Of a DNA stretch of 64,000 nt, positions 44,380 through 52,323 are shown piece after piece. Position 1 is the stretch's first letter. Every line of letters begins with the position of its first letter. Source of the stretch: Caproiciproducens sp. CPB-2. GTDB taxonomy: Bacteria > Bacillota > Clostridia > Oscillospirales > Acutalibacteraceae. The notes beneath the pieces were generated by a model, which saw only the letters and a program-made list of their open reading frames with translations, had not been told where the DNA came from and did not search any database. The position numbers and the translations under genes were made by a program. The stretch spans positions 2,418,001-2,482,000 of the forward strand of contig NZ_CP142860.1 of NCBI RefSeq assembly GCF_036287215.1, read 5' to 3'.

Positions 44380-45501
44380 ATGAAGAACGCAGATTTTGAG
44401 CGGGTTTACGATTTCGGCAACCTATACGCCGGATTCCTGAAAGCCCGCCGGGGCAAGCGGGGAAAAGAAAGCGTCGCAAAGTTTGAAGCGAATTTGCTTG
44501 AAGCCCTCTGCCTACTTTCGGAATTGCTGAAAACAAAAACCTATAAGCCGTCCGAATATTTCGTGTTTCGGGTATATGAACCGAAAGAGCGAATTGTAAT
44601 GACGAACGCATTCAAAGACAAGGTTGTTCAGCATTCCCTATGCGATAACATACTTGGACCCGCGTTTGAACGAAGCTTCATGATTGACAATTACGCTTCA
44701 CAGACCGGGAAAGGCACGCACTACGGACTGTATCGGCTGGAAAATTTCATGCGTTCATATTACTTTGAACGTAAGTCACGCGCGGAACAGAAACGCCGGG
44801 AGGAGGGGTTGCCGCGGGTTTCTCCGCAAACGGGCGGGTATGCTGACGGATGGGTTTTGAAATGCGATATTTCAAAGTATTTCTATTCCATTCAGCACGA
44901 ACCGTTGAAAAAGATGGTTCGCAAGTATATTCGGGACCCTAACATTTTGTGGCTTACTGACATGATAATTGACAGCACAGAAAACCCCGGAATACCTATC
45001 GGAAACCAAACTTCACAATGGTTCGCGGTCATGTACCTTTCGGGAATGGACCATTTTATAAAAGAAAAGCTGGGTATCCGCTTTTACGGGCGGTACATGG
45101 ACGACTTTTATTTGATTCATGAGGACAAGGCATATTTGCAGTATTGCTGGGACGAAATCGAAAAGTACGTGACCGCGCTGGGGCTTTCCCTGAACAATAA
45201 GACGAATATTTTTCCGCTGAAAAACGGGATTGATTTTCTTGGGTTTCACACCTATTTGACCGACAGCGGAAAGGTGATTCGCAAAGTTAGGCGGGTGAGC
45301 AAGAACAATGTAAAACGAAGAATTAAGAAACAACGGAAGCTTCTCGACATGGGTAAAATTGAACTTTCTAAGGCGGAACAATCCTATCAAAGCTGGAGGG
45401 GTCACGCCCTGAAAGGCGACAGTTACCACCTTGTACGGGATACGGACCGCTATTTCAAAAACCAATTCAAGGAGAGTGAAAAGCAATGGCACAAGCATTA
45501 A
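44380..45501 (+). CDS. Reverse transcriptase of the diversity-generating retroelement type
   Basis: 373 residues. Same order of motifs as phage DGR reverse transcriptases: GKRGKESVAKFEANLL, VYEPKERIVM, FKDKVVQHSLCDNI, YASQTGKGTH, LKCDISKYFYSI, GIPIGNQTSQ, catalytic YMDD (about 239-242) and GIDFLGFHTYL, ending WRGHALKGDSYHL. The IGNxTSQ motif is characteristic of the DGR class. No group II intron maturase or retron features are present. AAGGAG and seven T precede the ATG. The next gene, a tail-type target remnant, overlaps its 3' end by 16 bases. Confidence 0.88.
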   Translation: MKNADFERVYDFGNLYAGFLKARRGKRGKESVAKFEANLLEALCLLSELLKTKTYKPSEYFVFRVYEPKERIVMTNAFKDKVVQHSLCDNILGPAFERSFMIDNYASQTGKGTHYGLYRLENFMRSYYFERKSRAEQKRREEGLPRVSPQTGGYADGWVLKCDISKYFYSIQHEPLKKMVRKYIRDPNILWLTDMIIDSTENPGIPIGNQTSQWFAVMYLSGMDHFIKEKLGIRFYGRYMDDFYLIHEDKAYLQYCWDEIEKYVTALGLSLNNKTNIFPLKNGIDFLGFHTYLTDSGKVIRKVRRVSKNNVKRRIKKQRKLLDMGKIELSKAEQSYQSWRGHALKGDSYHLVRDTDRYFKNQFKESEKQWHKH

Positions 45502-45906
45502 GCGCGCTTGCAGTCGGCGCGCTGGTAAAAGATACCGGGACGCTTTACAACGGAAAATCTATCGTATGGAAGATCGTTGACAAGAATCATTCCGGCTATC
45601 CATCCGGGGCCGTTACCCTGATGACTGATAAAATTATTTCGCTGAAATGCTTTGACGCTATCGAATCGAGCAACAGCGACAGCAACCGCCGTTCCTACGG
45701 GAATAACCGTTACATTCAATCAAACATCCGACGCTTCCCCCACATGGGAGGACGTAACAAACGCCGTGATGGGAAGCAGTAAATTCTTTTTTGAGAATAC
45801 GACCAAAACAGCCGCAGAATGGGGCTATAACTTCCGAATCAAGGTGAATCGGAACGGAGCAACAGGCGATTGTTTCATTGTTTCAGTGGGGGGGAATTTT
45901 GAATGA
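45486..45906 (+). pseudogene. Internally deleted phage tail-type (DUF6273-like) retroelement target
   Basis: Two frames carry the two ends of one protein. The first frame gives the N-terminus ALAVGALVKDTGTLYNGKSI to SNSDSNRRSYGNNRY. The second frame gives the C-terminus SDASPTWEDVTNAV to NRNGATGDCFIVSVGGNFE. Both ends match what I know of DUF6273-type tail proteins, in which several hundred residues lie between them, including the lectin-like variable region. They are joined out of frame near 45698-45715, at GGGAATAACCGTTAC, which can encode both YGNNRY and GITVT. So the middle, with any variable repeat, has been lost. Confidence 0.7.
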
Positions 45907-46091
45907 GCGTAATGCACAGAGAGGACAGCATAAAAGCGTTGAAAGGCCGCAAGACGCTTGAAGAACTGTCCGCGGAAAACGAGCAATTGCAAAAGGACAA
46001 AGAAAGCCTTGCAACGCAAGTGACGGACTTACAACTTGCCCTTTGCGAAGTCTACGAATTAGTAGAAACCACCCTTTCAAGCGGAGAATAA
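45903..46091 (+). CDS. Small phage-type coiled-coil protein
   Basis: 62 residues. It starts on the ATGA that ends the tail-protein remnant, so it was coupled to that gene. The segment LEELSAENEQLQKDKESLAT is a clear coiled coil. Such small proteins are common between tail and lysis genes in Clostridial phages; function unknown. Confidence 0.65.
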   Translation: MSVMHREDSIKALKGRKTLEELSAENEQLQKDKESLATQVTDLQLALCEVYELVETTLSSGE

Positions 46092-46104
46092 GGAGGCGGC
46101 AACT

Positions 46105-46227
46105 ATGGAAAAGGTTTATGCAGACCTCATTAAAAAGGGGCTGAAAAGCATTGAAGAGGTCCCGGAGCGCATACGCGACGCGGTGCGCGCAATCGTCGAA
46201 GCCGAAAGCGGGAACACCGATGAATAG
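46105..46227 (+). CDS. CD1375-like small phage protein (copy 1)
   Basis: 40 residues, MEKVYADLIKKGLKSIEEVP at the start, preceded by AAGGAGGCGGCAACT. The pattern YADLIxKGLKxxEEVP matches tiny conserved proteins encoded before phage holins. Function unknown. Confidence 0.65.
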   Translation: MEKVYADLIKKGLKSIEEVPERIRDAVRAIVEAESGNTDE

Positions 46228-46279
46228 CGCGGTGTTCCTGTTTTTTGCAAAATTGTTTTGCCGAAAGGAGGTGGCGACA

Positions 46280-46396
46280 ATGGCAGTTGTTTACGCGACC
46301 CTGATTGTTAAAAACAAAAAGACGCTGGAGCAGGTCCCTGACAGGCTGAAAGCCGAAGTTCAGGACTTGCTGGAAGCCCTCGAAATTACGCTTTAA
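46280..46396 (+). CDS. CD1375-like small phage protein (copy 2)
   Basis: 38 residues, starting MAVVYATLIVKNKKTLEQVP with AAAGGAGGTGGCGACA upstream. Related in pattern to the preceding 40-residue protein (Y-A-x-L-I and E-x-V-P), so the two may be an ancient duplication. Confidence 0.65.
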   Translation: MAVVYATLIVKNKKTLEQVPDRLKAEVQDLLEALEITL

Positions 46397-46411
46397 CAAT
46401 CAGACATAACG

Positions 46412-46452
46412 AAGCCCCGGCGCGGTACTTCTCCGCGCCGGGGGCTTTTTGT
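46412..46452 (+). terminator. Terminator before the lysis cassette
   Basis: AAGCCCCGGCGCGG/CCGCGCCGGGGGCTT stem and TTTTTG. One of the strongest hairpins in the element. Confidence 0.88.
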
Positions 46453-46464
46453 GAGGTGAACTAC

Positions 46465-46776
46465 ATGGACGAATTGAACGGGCTTGTCGCCGCTATCGGT
46501 GTTATAAGTACCGTTTGCGCAATTCTGTTCGGATATGCGGCTTTCAACCGAAACCGAAAAAAGGACGATCAGCAGGGCGGAGAAAAAAGCGGGACCGTCT
46601 TAACCGAGATCGGCTATATAAAGTCGGGCATTGATGACATTAAGCGCAAACAGGAACGGCAAGAGGAAAAGCAGGAAGCACAGCACCTTGAAGTCATATC
46701 GCGGCTGACAAGCGTGGAAGCTTCTGCAAAACAGGCACACAAGCGGATTGACAGGCTGGAGGGCAACACAGAGTAA
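46465..46776 (+). CDS. Membrane/coiled-coil phage protein (XhlA-like position)
   Basis: 103 residues from ATG 46465 (GAGGTGAACTAC upstream). One N-terminal membrane segment (LVAAIGVISTVCAILFGYAA), a polar linker and a C-terminal coiled coil (IDDIKRKQERQEEKQEAQ). The order membrane anchor plus coiled coil just before holin and endolysin resembles haemolysin XhlA-type accessory lysis proteins, but homology is not certain. Confidence 0.6.
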   Translation: MDELNGLVAAIGVISTVCAILFGYAAFNRNRKKDDQQGGEKSGTVLTEIGYIKSGIDDIKRKQERQEEKQEAQHLEVISRLTSVEASAKQAHKRIDRLEGNTE

Positions 46777-46794
46777 AGAAAGGTGGTGCGGGCA

Positions 46795-47166
46795 ATGGGC
46801 TATTTGTTCAGCGTCGCCGCCGGGCTGATTGCCGGGGTTGCCGCCGTGTTGCTGATTGAATCGAGGAAAAAGAAGCGCAAACGCAGACGGCGCAAAAAAG
46901 GGGCCGCACACAAGGTTGAGTTTTCAAAAATCATCTTGTTTGCGGTCCTTTGCACGTACTTTGTGGGCTTATACGTCGGGGTAAAAATCGTTTATATCGA
47001 CGTTACACAATTGGGCGTTTTGCTTGCCTACATCGGCACACCTACGGCAACCGCAATCGGCTTCTATTCTTGGAAAGCGAAAGCGGAAAACGTCGTCAAG
47101 ATCAAAAAGGCAAACCCGGACGCAACCGAGGGAACGCCCGTTGATCTTAACAACATCATTCCGTAA
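46795..47166 (+). CDS. Small membrane protein, holin-like
   Basis: 123 residues. Membrane segment YLFSVAAGLIAGVAAVLLI, a very basic stretch of Lys/Arg (about 25-38), then two more membrane segments (IILFAVLCTYFVGLYVGV and LGVLLAYIGTPTATAIGFYS). AAAGGTGG precedes ATG 46795. Position before the endolysin suggests a holin or anti-holin role. Confidence 0.6.
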   Translation: MGYLFSVAAGLIAGVAAVLLIESRKKKRKRRRRKKGAAHKVEFSKIILFAVLCTYFVGLYVGVKIVYIDVTQLGVLLAYIGTPTATAIGFYSWKAKAENVVKIKKANPDATEGTPVDLNNIIP

Positions 47167-47178
47167 CGGAGGTCAAAA

Positions 47179-48735
47179 ATGGCGATCACAGAAGAACAAA
47201 AAGGATTCATCAAACGAGTGGGCGACCTTGCCGCGGCGGACATGAAAAAAAGCGGCATTCTCGCTTCACTGACAATTGCGCAAGCAATCCTTGAAAGTGG
47301 CTGGGGTCAATCCGGCCTGACGGTCAAGGCAAATGCGCTTTTCGGTATCAAGGCGGGTTCCACATGGAAAGGAAAGGTTTACAGCGCACAGACGCAAGAA
47401 TGCTACGACGGCGTGAGTAATACGACAATCACGGCGCTTTTCCGGGCTTACGATAGCTGGGAAGAATCTGTTTCCGATCATTCCGCCTTGCTGACGGGCC
47501 TTTCCCGTTATAAAGCCGTCGTCGGGGAAAGGGATTACAAGAAAGCTTGCGTTGCGATCAGGACGGCAGGATACGCGACGGACCCGACGTATTCGGACAA
47601 GCTTATAAATTTGATTGATTCATACGGGCTGGCCGCTTACGACAGTGTGAGCGCGCCGCCCGCCGGGTCAAATAACAACGCAAAAGGAGCGGTCAAAATG
47701 ACAAGTACGGAATTTATCAGTAAACTTCAAAACATCGTGGACCATTACAAAACGCTTTATGTAATGGGTTGTTTCGGCGCGCCGCTGACGGCGGCAACCG
47801 TACAGCGGTATTGCACGAATGACGACTACAACAAACAGGCGGCGCGAACCGCAATGATAAAGGCGGCGGCGAATCAGAATCCGCCCGTTTTCGGGTTCGA
47901 TTGCGTATGCCTTATCAAAGGCGTTTTGTGGGGATGGAGCGGCGACGCGTCAAAGACCTACGGCGGCGCGGGATACGCGGTCAACGGAGTTCCAGACATT
48001 AGCGCAGACACAATGATTACGAAATGCACGGGCGTTTCGACCGATTTCAAGAACATTGTTCCCGGCGAAGCCGTGTGGCTTTCGGGGCATATCGGCGTTT
48101 ACATCGGCGGCGGAAAAGTGATCGAATGCACCCCGGCTTTCAAAAATTGCGTTCAGGTCACGGCTTGCTTGAATATCGGCGCGATTTCCGGCCTGAACGG
48201 GCGCGCGTGGACCAAACACGGGAAATTGCCTTATATCACCTATGACAGCGCAGGGAACGCCACACCGCCCGCACAACAGCCCGGAAAGCCCGCGGGGTCC
48301 GGTAATACCTCCGCCCCGCTTTCGTTCAGCGTGGGCGACGTGGTACGCTTTACGGGCAATACGCACTATACCAGCGCGAATGCAACGAGCGGCCCGGCTT
48401 GCAAGCCCGGAACGGCAAAGGTCACGCAGATTGCGACGGGTACAAAGCACCCTTACCACCTTATCAACGTAAGCGGCGGCGGGTCTACCGTGTACGGATG
48501 GGTTGACGCGGCGGACGTTCAGGCCGCTTCCGGCGGAGCGGCGGCGACCATCAAGGCCGGAAGCGTCGTGAAAGTGAAAGCTGGCGCAAAGACATACACG
48601 GGCGGCAGTTTGGCAAGCTTTGTGTATTCCCGTGAACACGTCGTAAAGGAAATCAGCAATGACCGCGCCGTTATCACATACGGCGGGGTGGTTGTCGCGG
48701 CGGTCAAGGTTTCGGACCTGACCTTTATTCGATAA
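47179..48735 (+). CDS. Phage endolysin (glucosaminidase plus NlpC/P60-type and SH3-like domains)
   Basis: 518 residues. Domain 1 (about 1-150) is a GH73-type glucosaminidase (LASLTIAQAILESGWGQSGL). Domain 2 (about 170-350) has the cysteine peptidase pattern FGFDCVCLIKGVLWGW with the later GHIGVYIGGGKVIE, as in NlpC/P60 enzymes. Two SH3b-like modules follow (FSVGDVVRFTGNTHYTS and the last 80 residues). No signal peptide, so release would depend on a holin. Two cutting activities in one chain attack sugar and peptide bonds of the wall. Confidence 0.88.
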   Translation: MAITEEQKGFIKRVGDLAAADMKKSGILASLTIAQAILESGWGQSGLTVKANALFGIKAGSTWKGKVYSAQTQECYDGVSNTTITALFRAYDSWEESVSDHSALLTGLSRYKAVVGERDYKKACVAIRTAGYATDPTYSDKLINLIDSYGLAAYDSVSAPPAGSNNNAKGAVKMTSTEFISKLQNIVDHYKTLYVMGCFGAPLTAATVQRYCTNDDYNKQAARTAMIKAAANQNPPVFGFDCVCLIKGVLWGWSGDASKTYGGAGYAVNGVPDISADTMITKCTGVSTDFKNIVPGEAVWLSGHIGVYIGGGKVIECTPAFKNCVQVTACLNIGAISGLNGRAWTKHGKLPYITYDSAGNATPPAQQPGKPAGSGNTSAPLSFSVGDVVRFTGNTHYTSANATSGPACKPGTAKVTQIATGTKHPYHLINVSGGGSTVYGWVDAADVQAASGGAAATIKAGSVVKVKAGAKTYTGGSLASFVYSREHVVKEISNDRAVITYGGVVVAAVKVSDLTFIR

Positions 48736-48747
48736 GGAGAAACGAAC

Positions 48748-49161
48748 ATGAATATTATTAAATTTTTGCTCCTAAATTGGGACAGCGTTCTTGTCGTTCT
48801 CGCGTTCATCGTCTTTGTGATTGTGCTTATCAAGCGCGGCGAAACAAAGATTTTGAAGCAGATTCTTTTTAACCTCGTAACACAGGCAGAAAAGCAATTC
48901 GGGGGCGGCACGGGTTCACTGAAATTTGCCGCCGTCGCGGATTGGATTTACCAGCGCATTCCGGCTATTTTGAAGCTTCTTTTCACGGAACAGGATATTT
49001 CAAACATGATCGAAGCCGTGCTGGAGGAAGCGAAAAAGGTTTGGGGAACGAATGAGAATATTAAAACTTACATCGAAACCCCGCCTATTGAAAATCTGCT
49101 GGCAATCGGCGTTGAACCGGGAACAACAGAAGAACAGGGAAAAACCGAAACAAATAAATAA
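48748..49161 (+). CDS. Phage holin, LLH family
   Basis: 137 residues with one N-terminal membrane segment (SVLVVLAFIVFVIVLIKRG), then an amphipathic part AEKQFGGGTGSLKFAAVADW and a polar C-terminus, typical of LL-H holins. AAGGAGAAACGAAC precedes the ATG. Last gene of the lysis cassette; its terminator has been split by the IS insertion. Confidence 0.82.
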   Translation: MNIIKFLLLNWDSVLVVLAFIVFVIVLIKRGETKILKQILFNLVTQAEKQFGGGTGSLKFAAVADWIYQRIPAILKLLFTEQDISNMIEAVLEEAKKVWGTNENIKTYIETPPIENLLAIGVEPGTTEEQGKTETNK

Positions 49162-49270
49162 GTTTGTCCGAATCGGACAGAATGAAAGCCCGCCGAGGTT
49201 CACTGATATGCTCCCTTTATGAGAGACAGTGAAAAAGAAAAACACTGTTGATCATGAAGGGAGCATTTTG

Positions 49271-49969
49271 ATGTCAAGTAAGTCAAAAATAGCAATTGCG
49301 AAAAAGGTAAGAATCACCCGGGAATATATAACTGGAAATATCTCAAGGGAAGAAGCCGCGAAACGGGCGGAAGTCGCACCTGATGTCATAACAGATTGGG
49401 CACGGATTTATCGCCAAGAGGGAGTTCTGGGCTTTGCGTCAGGAAAAAAGAATCACGTCTACAGCCAAGAGCTCAAAAAGCAAGCGGTGCTGGAATATTT
49501 ATCAGGCGGATGTAGTCAGCACGCCATATGCGAGAAATACAAAATCCGGTCAAGAAAACAACTTCGATGTTGGATAAAGAAGTATAATAATCATGGAGAA
49601 TTCAACTCCGTCAAGCATTCCGGAGGAGGAAGCTACATGAGAAAAGCACGCAGCACAACGCCAGATGAACGTATTCGAATCGTGAAAGATTGTATTGCAT
49701 CCGGTAAAAATTACGGCGAGATGGCGCTTAAATATAATGTAAGCTACCAGCAGGCACGCACCTGGACGCTGAACTTTGAGAAAATGGGTGAAGCTGGTCT
49801 GCAGGATAGGCGTGGGCAGCGAAAAAAAGATCAGGCACCACGCACAGAGTTGGAGCAGGCACAAATTGAGATCGAACAACTTAAACACAAGCTGTATCTG
49901 GCGGAAATGGAGAATGCCCTGCTAAAAAAATTGGACGAGGTGGAGAGGAGGGATGCCTCTCGCAAGTAA
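49271..49969 (+). CDS. IS3-family transposase OrfA
   Basis: 232 residues from ATG 49271 (AAGGGAG seven bases upstream). Two helix-turn-helix regions (ITGNISREEAAKRAEVAPDV and YGEMALKYNVSYQQARTW) and a C-terminal leucine-zipper-like coil (EIEQLKHKLYLAEMENALLK) bind the IS ends. The slippery stretch CTA-AAA-AAA (A7 at 49924-49930) near the end allows a -1 shift into OrfB. The AAGGGAG ribosome site is part of an inverted repeat with the IS tip. Confidence 0.85.
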   Translation: MSSKSKIAIAKKVRITREYITGNISREEAAKRAEVAPDVITDWARIYRQEGVLGFASGKKNHVYSQELKKQAVLEYLSGGCSQHAICEKYKIRSRKQLRCWIKKYNNHGEFNSVKHSGGGSYMRKARSTTPDERIRIVKDCIASGKNYGEMALKYNVSYQQARTWTLNFEKMGEAGLQDRRGQRKKDQAPRTELEQAQIEIEQLKHKLYLAEMENALLKKLDEVERRDASRK

Positions 49970-50856
49970 GGCAAGGCCATATTTACACATCCATAAAAGA
50001 ATGCCGTGCGGAAGCGGGATATCCCATCGAGACTGCCTGTAAGCTACTTCATGTCGCCCGTTCCGCCTACAATAAATGGGCGTCGGGGAACCAAAGCCGC
50101 AGGATTGCCGAAAACGAGTGGCTTGCGGAAAAGATCGAGAAAATCCATATGGAAAGCCCAGACAAAGGCTACCGCCGTATCAACGATGATTTGCGACACG
50201 ACCACGATATCCACATCAATGACAAGAGGGTACTTCGCATCTGTCGGGCAAAGAACATAAAATCCACCATCAAGTACAACAACCACGGTTGCACAAGGCA
50301 GGCAAAGAATCCGCAGTATCTTGCCGAAAACCTTCTTGACCGCCAGTTTTTCGCCTCTCAGCCGAATGAGAAGTGGCTCACCGACGTTACTGAATTTAAG
50401 TGGTACGAAGGTCTTGAAGTACACAAGGTTTACCTCAGTGCTGTTTTAGATCTCTATGACAGGCGCATCGTAGCTTTCGTAATTAGTGAGCGTAATGACA
50501 ATCCTCTCGTATTCAAGACCTTTGACAAAGCTGTCGGGAAAAATCCGGACGCACATCCCCTGTTTCACAGTGACCGGGGATACCAGTACACGAACCGTAC
50601 TTTTCATCACAAAATTGACAAAGCCGGTATGACACAAAGCATGTCCCGCGTGGCACACTGCATTGACAACGGTCCAATGGAAGGCTTCTGGGGCATTCTG
50701 AAGCGTGAACGCTATTACGGCAAACGGTTCACCAGCAAACAGGCTCTTATCCAGATGATTGAGGATTATATCCGCTATTACAATACCCGGCGTGTTCAAC
50801 GTAATCTGGGTGTCCTCACACCGATGGAGAAATACGAACGTTATCTTGCTGCATAA
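49930..50856 (+). CDS. IS3-family transposase OrfB (made by -1 frameshift)
   Basis: The frame is open from the slippery site and reads IGRGGEEGCLSQVRQGHIYT into the DDE integrase domain. Catalytic residues: Asp in LTDVTEF, Asp in HSDRGYQY and Glu in GPMEGFWG. HTH-like KEN region and the end YNTRRVQRNLGVLTPMEKYE are standard for rve domains. There is no good independent start near 49930; a GAGAGG/CCTCTC hairpin just after the A7 run could stimulate the shift. Fusion OrfAB would be the active transposase. Confidence 0.85.
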   Translation: MGRGGEEGCLSQVRQGHIYTSIKECRAEAGYPIETACKLLHVARSAYNKWASGNQSRRIAENEWLAEKIEKIHMESPDKGYRRINDDLRHDHDIHINDKRVLRICRAKNIKSTIKYNNHGCTRQAKNPQYLAENLLDRQFFASQPNEKWLTDVTEFKWYEGLEVHKVYLSAVLDLYDRRIVAFVISERNDNPLVFKTFDKAVGKNPDAHPLFHSDRGYQYTNRTFHHKIDKAGMTQSMSRVAHCIDNGPMEGFWGILKRERYYGKRFTSKQALIQMIEDYIRYYNTRRVQRNLGVLTPMEKYERYLAA

Positions 50857-50962
50857 AAAGTGGACAGCAGCTTACGCCACTGTCCAGAAAATTTTTATAG
50901 TTTTTCATTGTCCTCTTGACGGGATGCGGTTCACACGCCCCGGCGGGCTTTTTTGTTGGCGG

Positions 50963-51526
50963 TCAAAGAATGCCGCGCAAGTCGAATGCTTTATCTATAT
51001 CTATATATCCTTGCTGATTGCAAAGGGCCTCCGCGTTCGTTGTGGTGATTTTAACGCCGCGCAACCCGTCTATTGGACGGGGCGCGATATAGGCTTTCAT
51101 AAACCGACACCACCGCCCGCCGCCCTCGTAAATAGCGTCGCGGTTCGGGTATGTGTCGCCGGAGTGAATGAAGCCGGACCCGTCCCGGTTGAACCCTTGA
51201 CTTTCCCAAACATTCAAGACGGTTTCGCGCGCCCGCGCCAGCAATTCGTCTTGTGAGGGTGGTGGGTTTTCTGCAAGGCGTTTCGCGTCCCGCTCTGCCT
51301 TTTTCGCGTCCAGTTTTGCGCGGTGTTCATCGGTATAGATTTTAACGACTTTCGGATTGGGACGAAGCCCGGTCCCGCCGCACTCAAAACAAACTTTGCC
51401 CGTGTAGGCCCATTTTTCAAGGGAACCGTACCCGGCGCAATGCGGGCAGTTATTATCGTGGTAGATTTTTGTTCCGTTGTGGTCCGTCCTGACGTATTCG
51501 AGTTCATAACGACCGTATGCGCCCAT
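50963..51526 (-). CDS. Hypothetical protein with DnaJ-like zinc motif
   Basis: 187 residues from ATG 51526 (AAAGGGGGTAAAT upstream). Two CxxC pairs (CPHCAGYG and CFECGGTG) form a DnaJ-type zinc site in residues about 25-55. A charged helix (KLDAKKAERDAKRLAE) and a C-terminal domain of unknown kind follow. Last of three minus-strand genes sharing the operator-bearing promoter at 52220. Function unknown. Confidence 0.7.
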   Translation of the reverse strand: MGAYGRYELEYVRTDHNGTKIYHDNNCPHCAGYGSLEKWAYTGKVCFECGGTGLRPNPKVVKIYTDEHRAKLDAKKAERDAKRLAENPPPSQDELLARARETVLNVWESQGFNRDGSGFIHSGDTYPNRDAIYEGGGRWCRFMKAYIAPRPIDGLRGVKITTTNAEALCNQQGYIDIDKAFDLRGIL

Positions 51527-51528
51527 AT

Positions 51529-51702
51529 TTACCCCCTTTTCTTTTGCCGCGTCCTCATATAGTCCGCCGCCGCCGTTTCGTCGGTCCATTTGTCCGCGTC
51601 ATACCAATATGTTTGATTGATGACAATAAACTTTTTGCCGTCACAATCCCGCGTATGGTGTCCGATTTCCCTTACTTTAGAATCATAAGTTGATACTGTC
51701 AT
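51529..51702 (-). CDS. Small hypothetical protein
   Basis: 57 residues, starting MTVSTYDSKVREIGHHTRDC with GGAGGAAACCAAA upstream, and ending two bases before the next gene. Contains a Tyr/Trp-rich core (FIVINQTYWYDADKW). No known motif. Tight spacing and a strong ribosome site support it as real. Confidence 0.65.
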   Translation of the reverse strand: MTVSTYDSKVREIGHHTRDCDGKKFIVINQTYWYDADKWTDETAAADYMRTRQKKRG

Positions 51703-51763
51703 TTTGGTTTCCTCCGTTCCTGTATTGGCGAGGGCGGCGGGAAGCCGCCGCCCTGCTGGTTCG

Positions 51764-52177
51764 CTACATTCTTACGGTTGAAGCGTCGAGCCGAAAAACA
51801 AGGTCAATCACTTTCATTCGGGTGCAAGCGTTTTTCTTGACCTCTTCTTGCAGGACCGCGCGAACTCCGGCGGGGGCGATTGAAAGCCCGTATTCAATCA
51901 ACTTTTCTTCCGCTGTTTTCAGCACGGCGCTGGCGGCGTTCAGTTCACTTTCAAGCCCGGCAGAAACGATGATGGCGGAACACTCTTCATTCGCTGTTTC
52001 AAATGCCGCGTCGTCCTCCATGCAGTAGAGCAGTTCGGGAATGGAGCCGTCCGGGTTCACAATGCCTTTGTCGGCGATATACTGACGCTCGATTTCCTTT
52101 TGACGGGATTCGATGGATTCGACAACGGCTTTTGCTTTCATGTAATTGTCCTGAACCTTATTTGTAGTCTTTTTCAT
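51764..52177 (-). CDS. Hypothetical helical protein
   Basis: 137 residues, mostly helical, with coiled-coil character (QDNYMKAKAVVESIESRQKE). Preceded by GGAGG a few bases before the ATG. First gene after the operator-bearing promoter at 52220-52248. Function unknown. Confidence 0.68.
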   Translation of the reverse strand: MKKTTNKVQDNYMKAKAVVESIESRQKEIERQYIADKGIVNPDGSIPELLYCMEDDAAFETANEECSAIIVSAGLESELNAASAVLKTAEEKLIEYGLSIAPAGVRAVLQEEVKKNACTRMKVIDLVFRLDASTVRM

Positions 52178-52219
52178 TTTCTATTCCTCCGTTCGTGTTT
52201 TCCTGTTCTCTATGCTCTT

Positions 52220-52248
52220 ATTATATACTCACGTGAGTATATAGTCAA
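52220..52248 (-). promoter_or_regulatory. Minus-strand promoter with element operator O1
   Basis: TTGACT (52243-52248), 17 bases, TATAAT (52220-52225). The palindrome ATATACTCACGTGAGTATAT (52223-52242) fills the spacer. Confidence 0.88.
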
Positions 52249-52289
52249 GGGGTTTAGCAAAGTTTTTTCAAATATTTTTTAGAGAACGG

Positions 52290-52319
52290 AAAAGCCCGCC
52301 GGGAGCGGTCCGGCGGGCG
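52290..52319 (-). terminator. Terminator of the upstream minus-strand gene pair
   Basis: GCCCGCCGG/CCGGCGGGC stem with a seven-base loop and TTTT on the minus strand, directly after the stop at 52324. Confidence 0.85.
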
Positions 52320-52323
52320 AAGA

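Larger units (their letters stand above)
49204..50933 (+). mobile_element. IS3-family insertion sequence
   Basis: 1,730 bases with two overlapping transposase frames. Ends start TGA and end TCA (TGATATGCTCCC left; TGAACCGCATCCC right, read inward) with further matching near GAGA-GACA-TGAAAAA. A CAC triplet flanks both sides (49201-49203 and 50934-50936), fitting a 3-base target duplication. Length is slightly above the usual IS3 range. Looks intact. Confidence 0.8.
49187..50958 (+). terminator. Lysis-cassette terminator interrupted by an insertion sequence
   Basis: The left arm AAGCCCGCCG (near 49186-49195) and the right arm CGGCGGGCTTTTTT (from 50941) would form one strong terminator if the IS (49204-50933) and one CAC copy were removed. 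The IS landed in the loop. Confidence 0.75.

Noticed and set aside
44217..44399. 60-codon frame over the structured interval
   Set aside because: No ribosome site, overlaps two strong hairpins and the reverse transcriptase start; better explained as RNA.
44380..45501. Group II intron or retron transcriptase
   Set aside because: No maturase or endonuclease domain and no intron ribozyme; IGNxTSQ and the neighbouring tail-type gene favour the DGR class.
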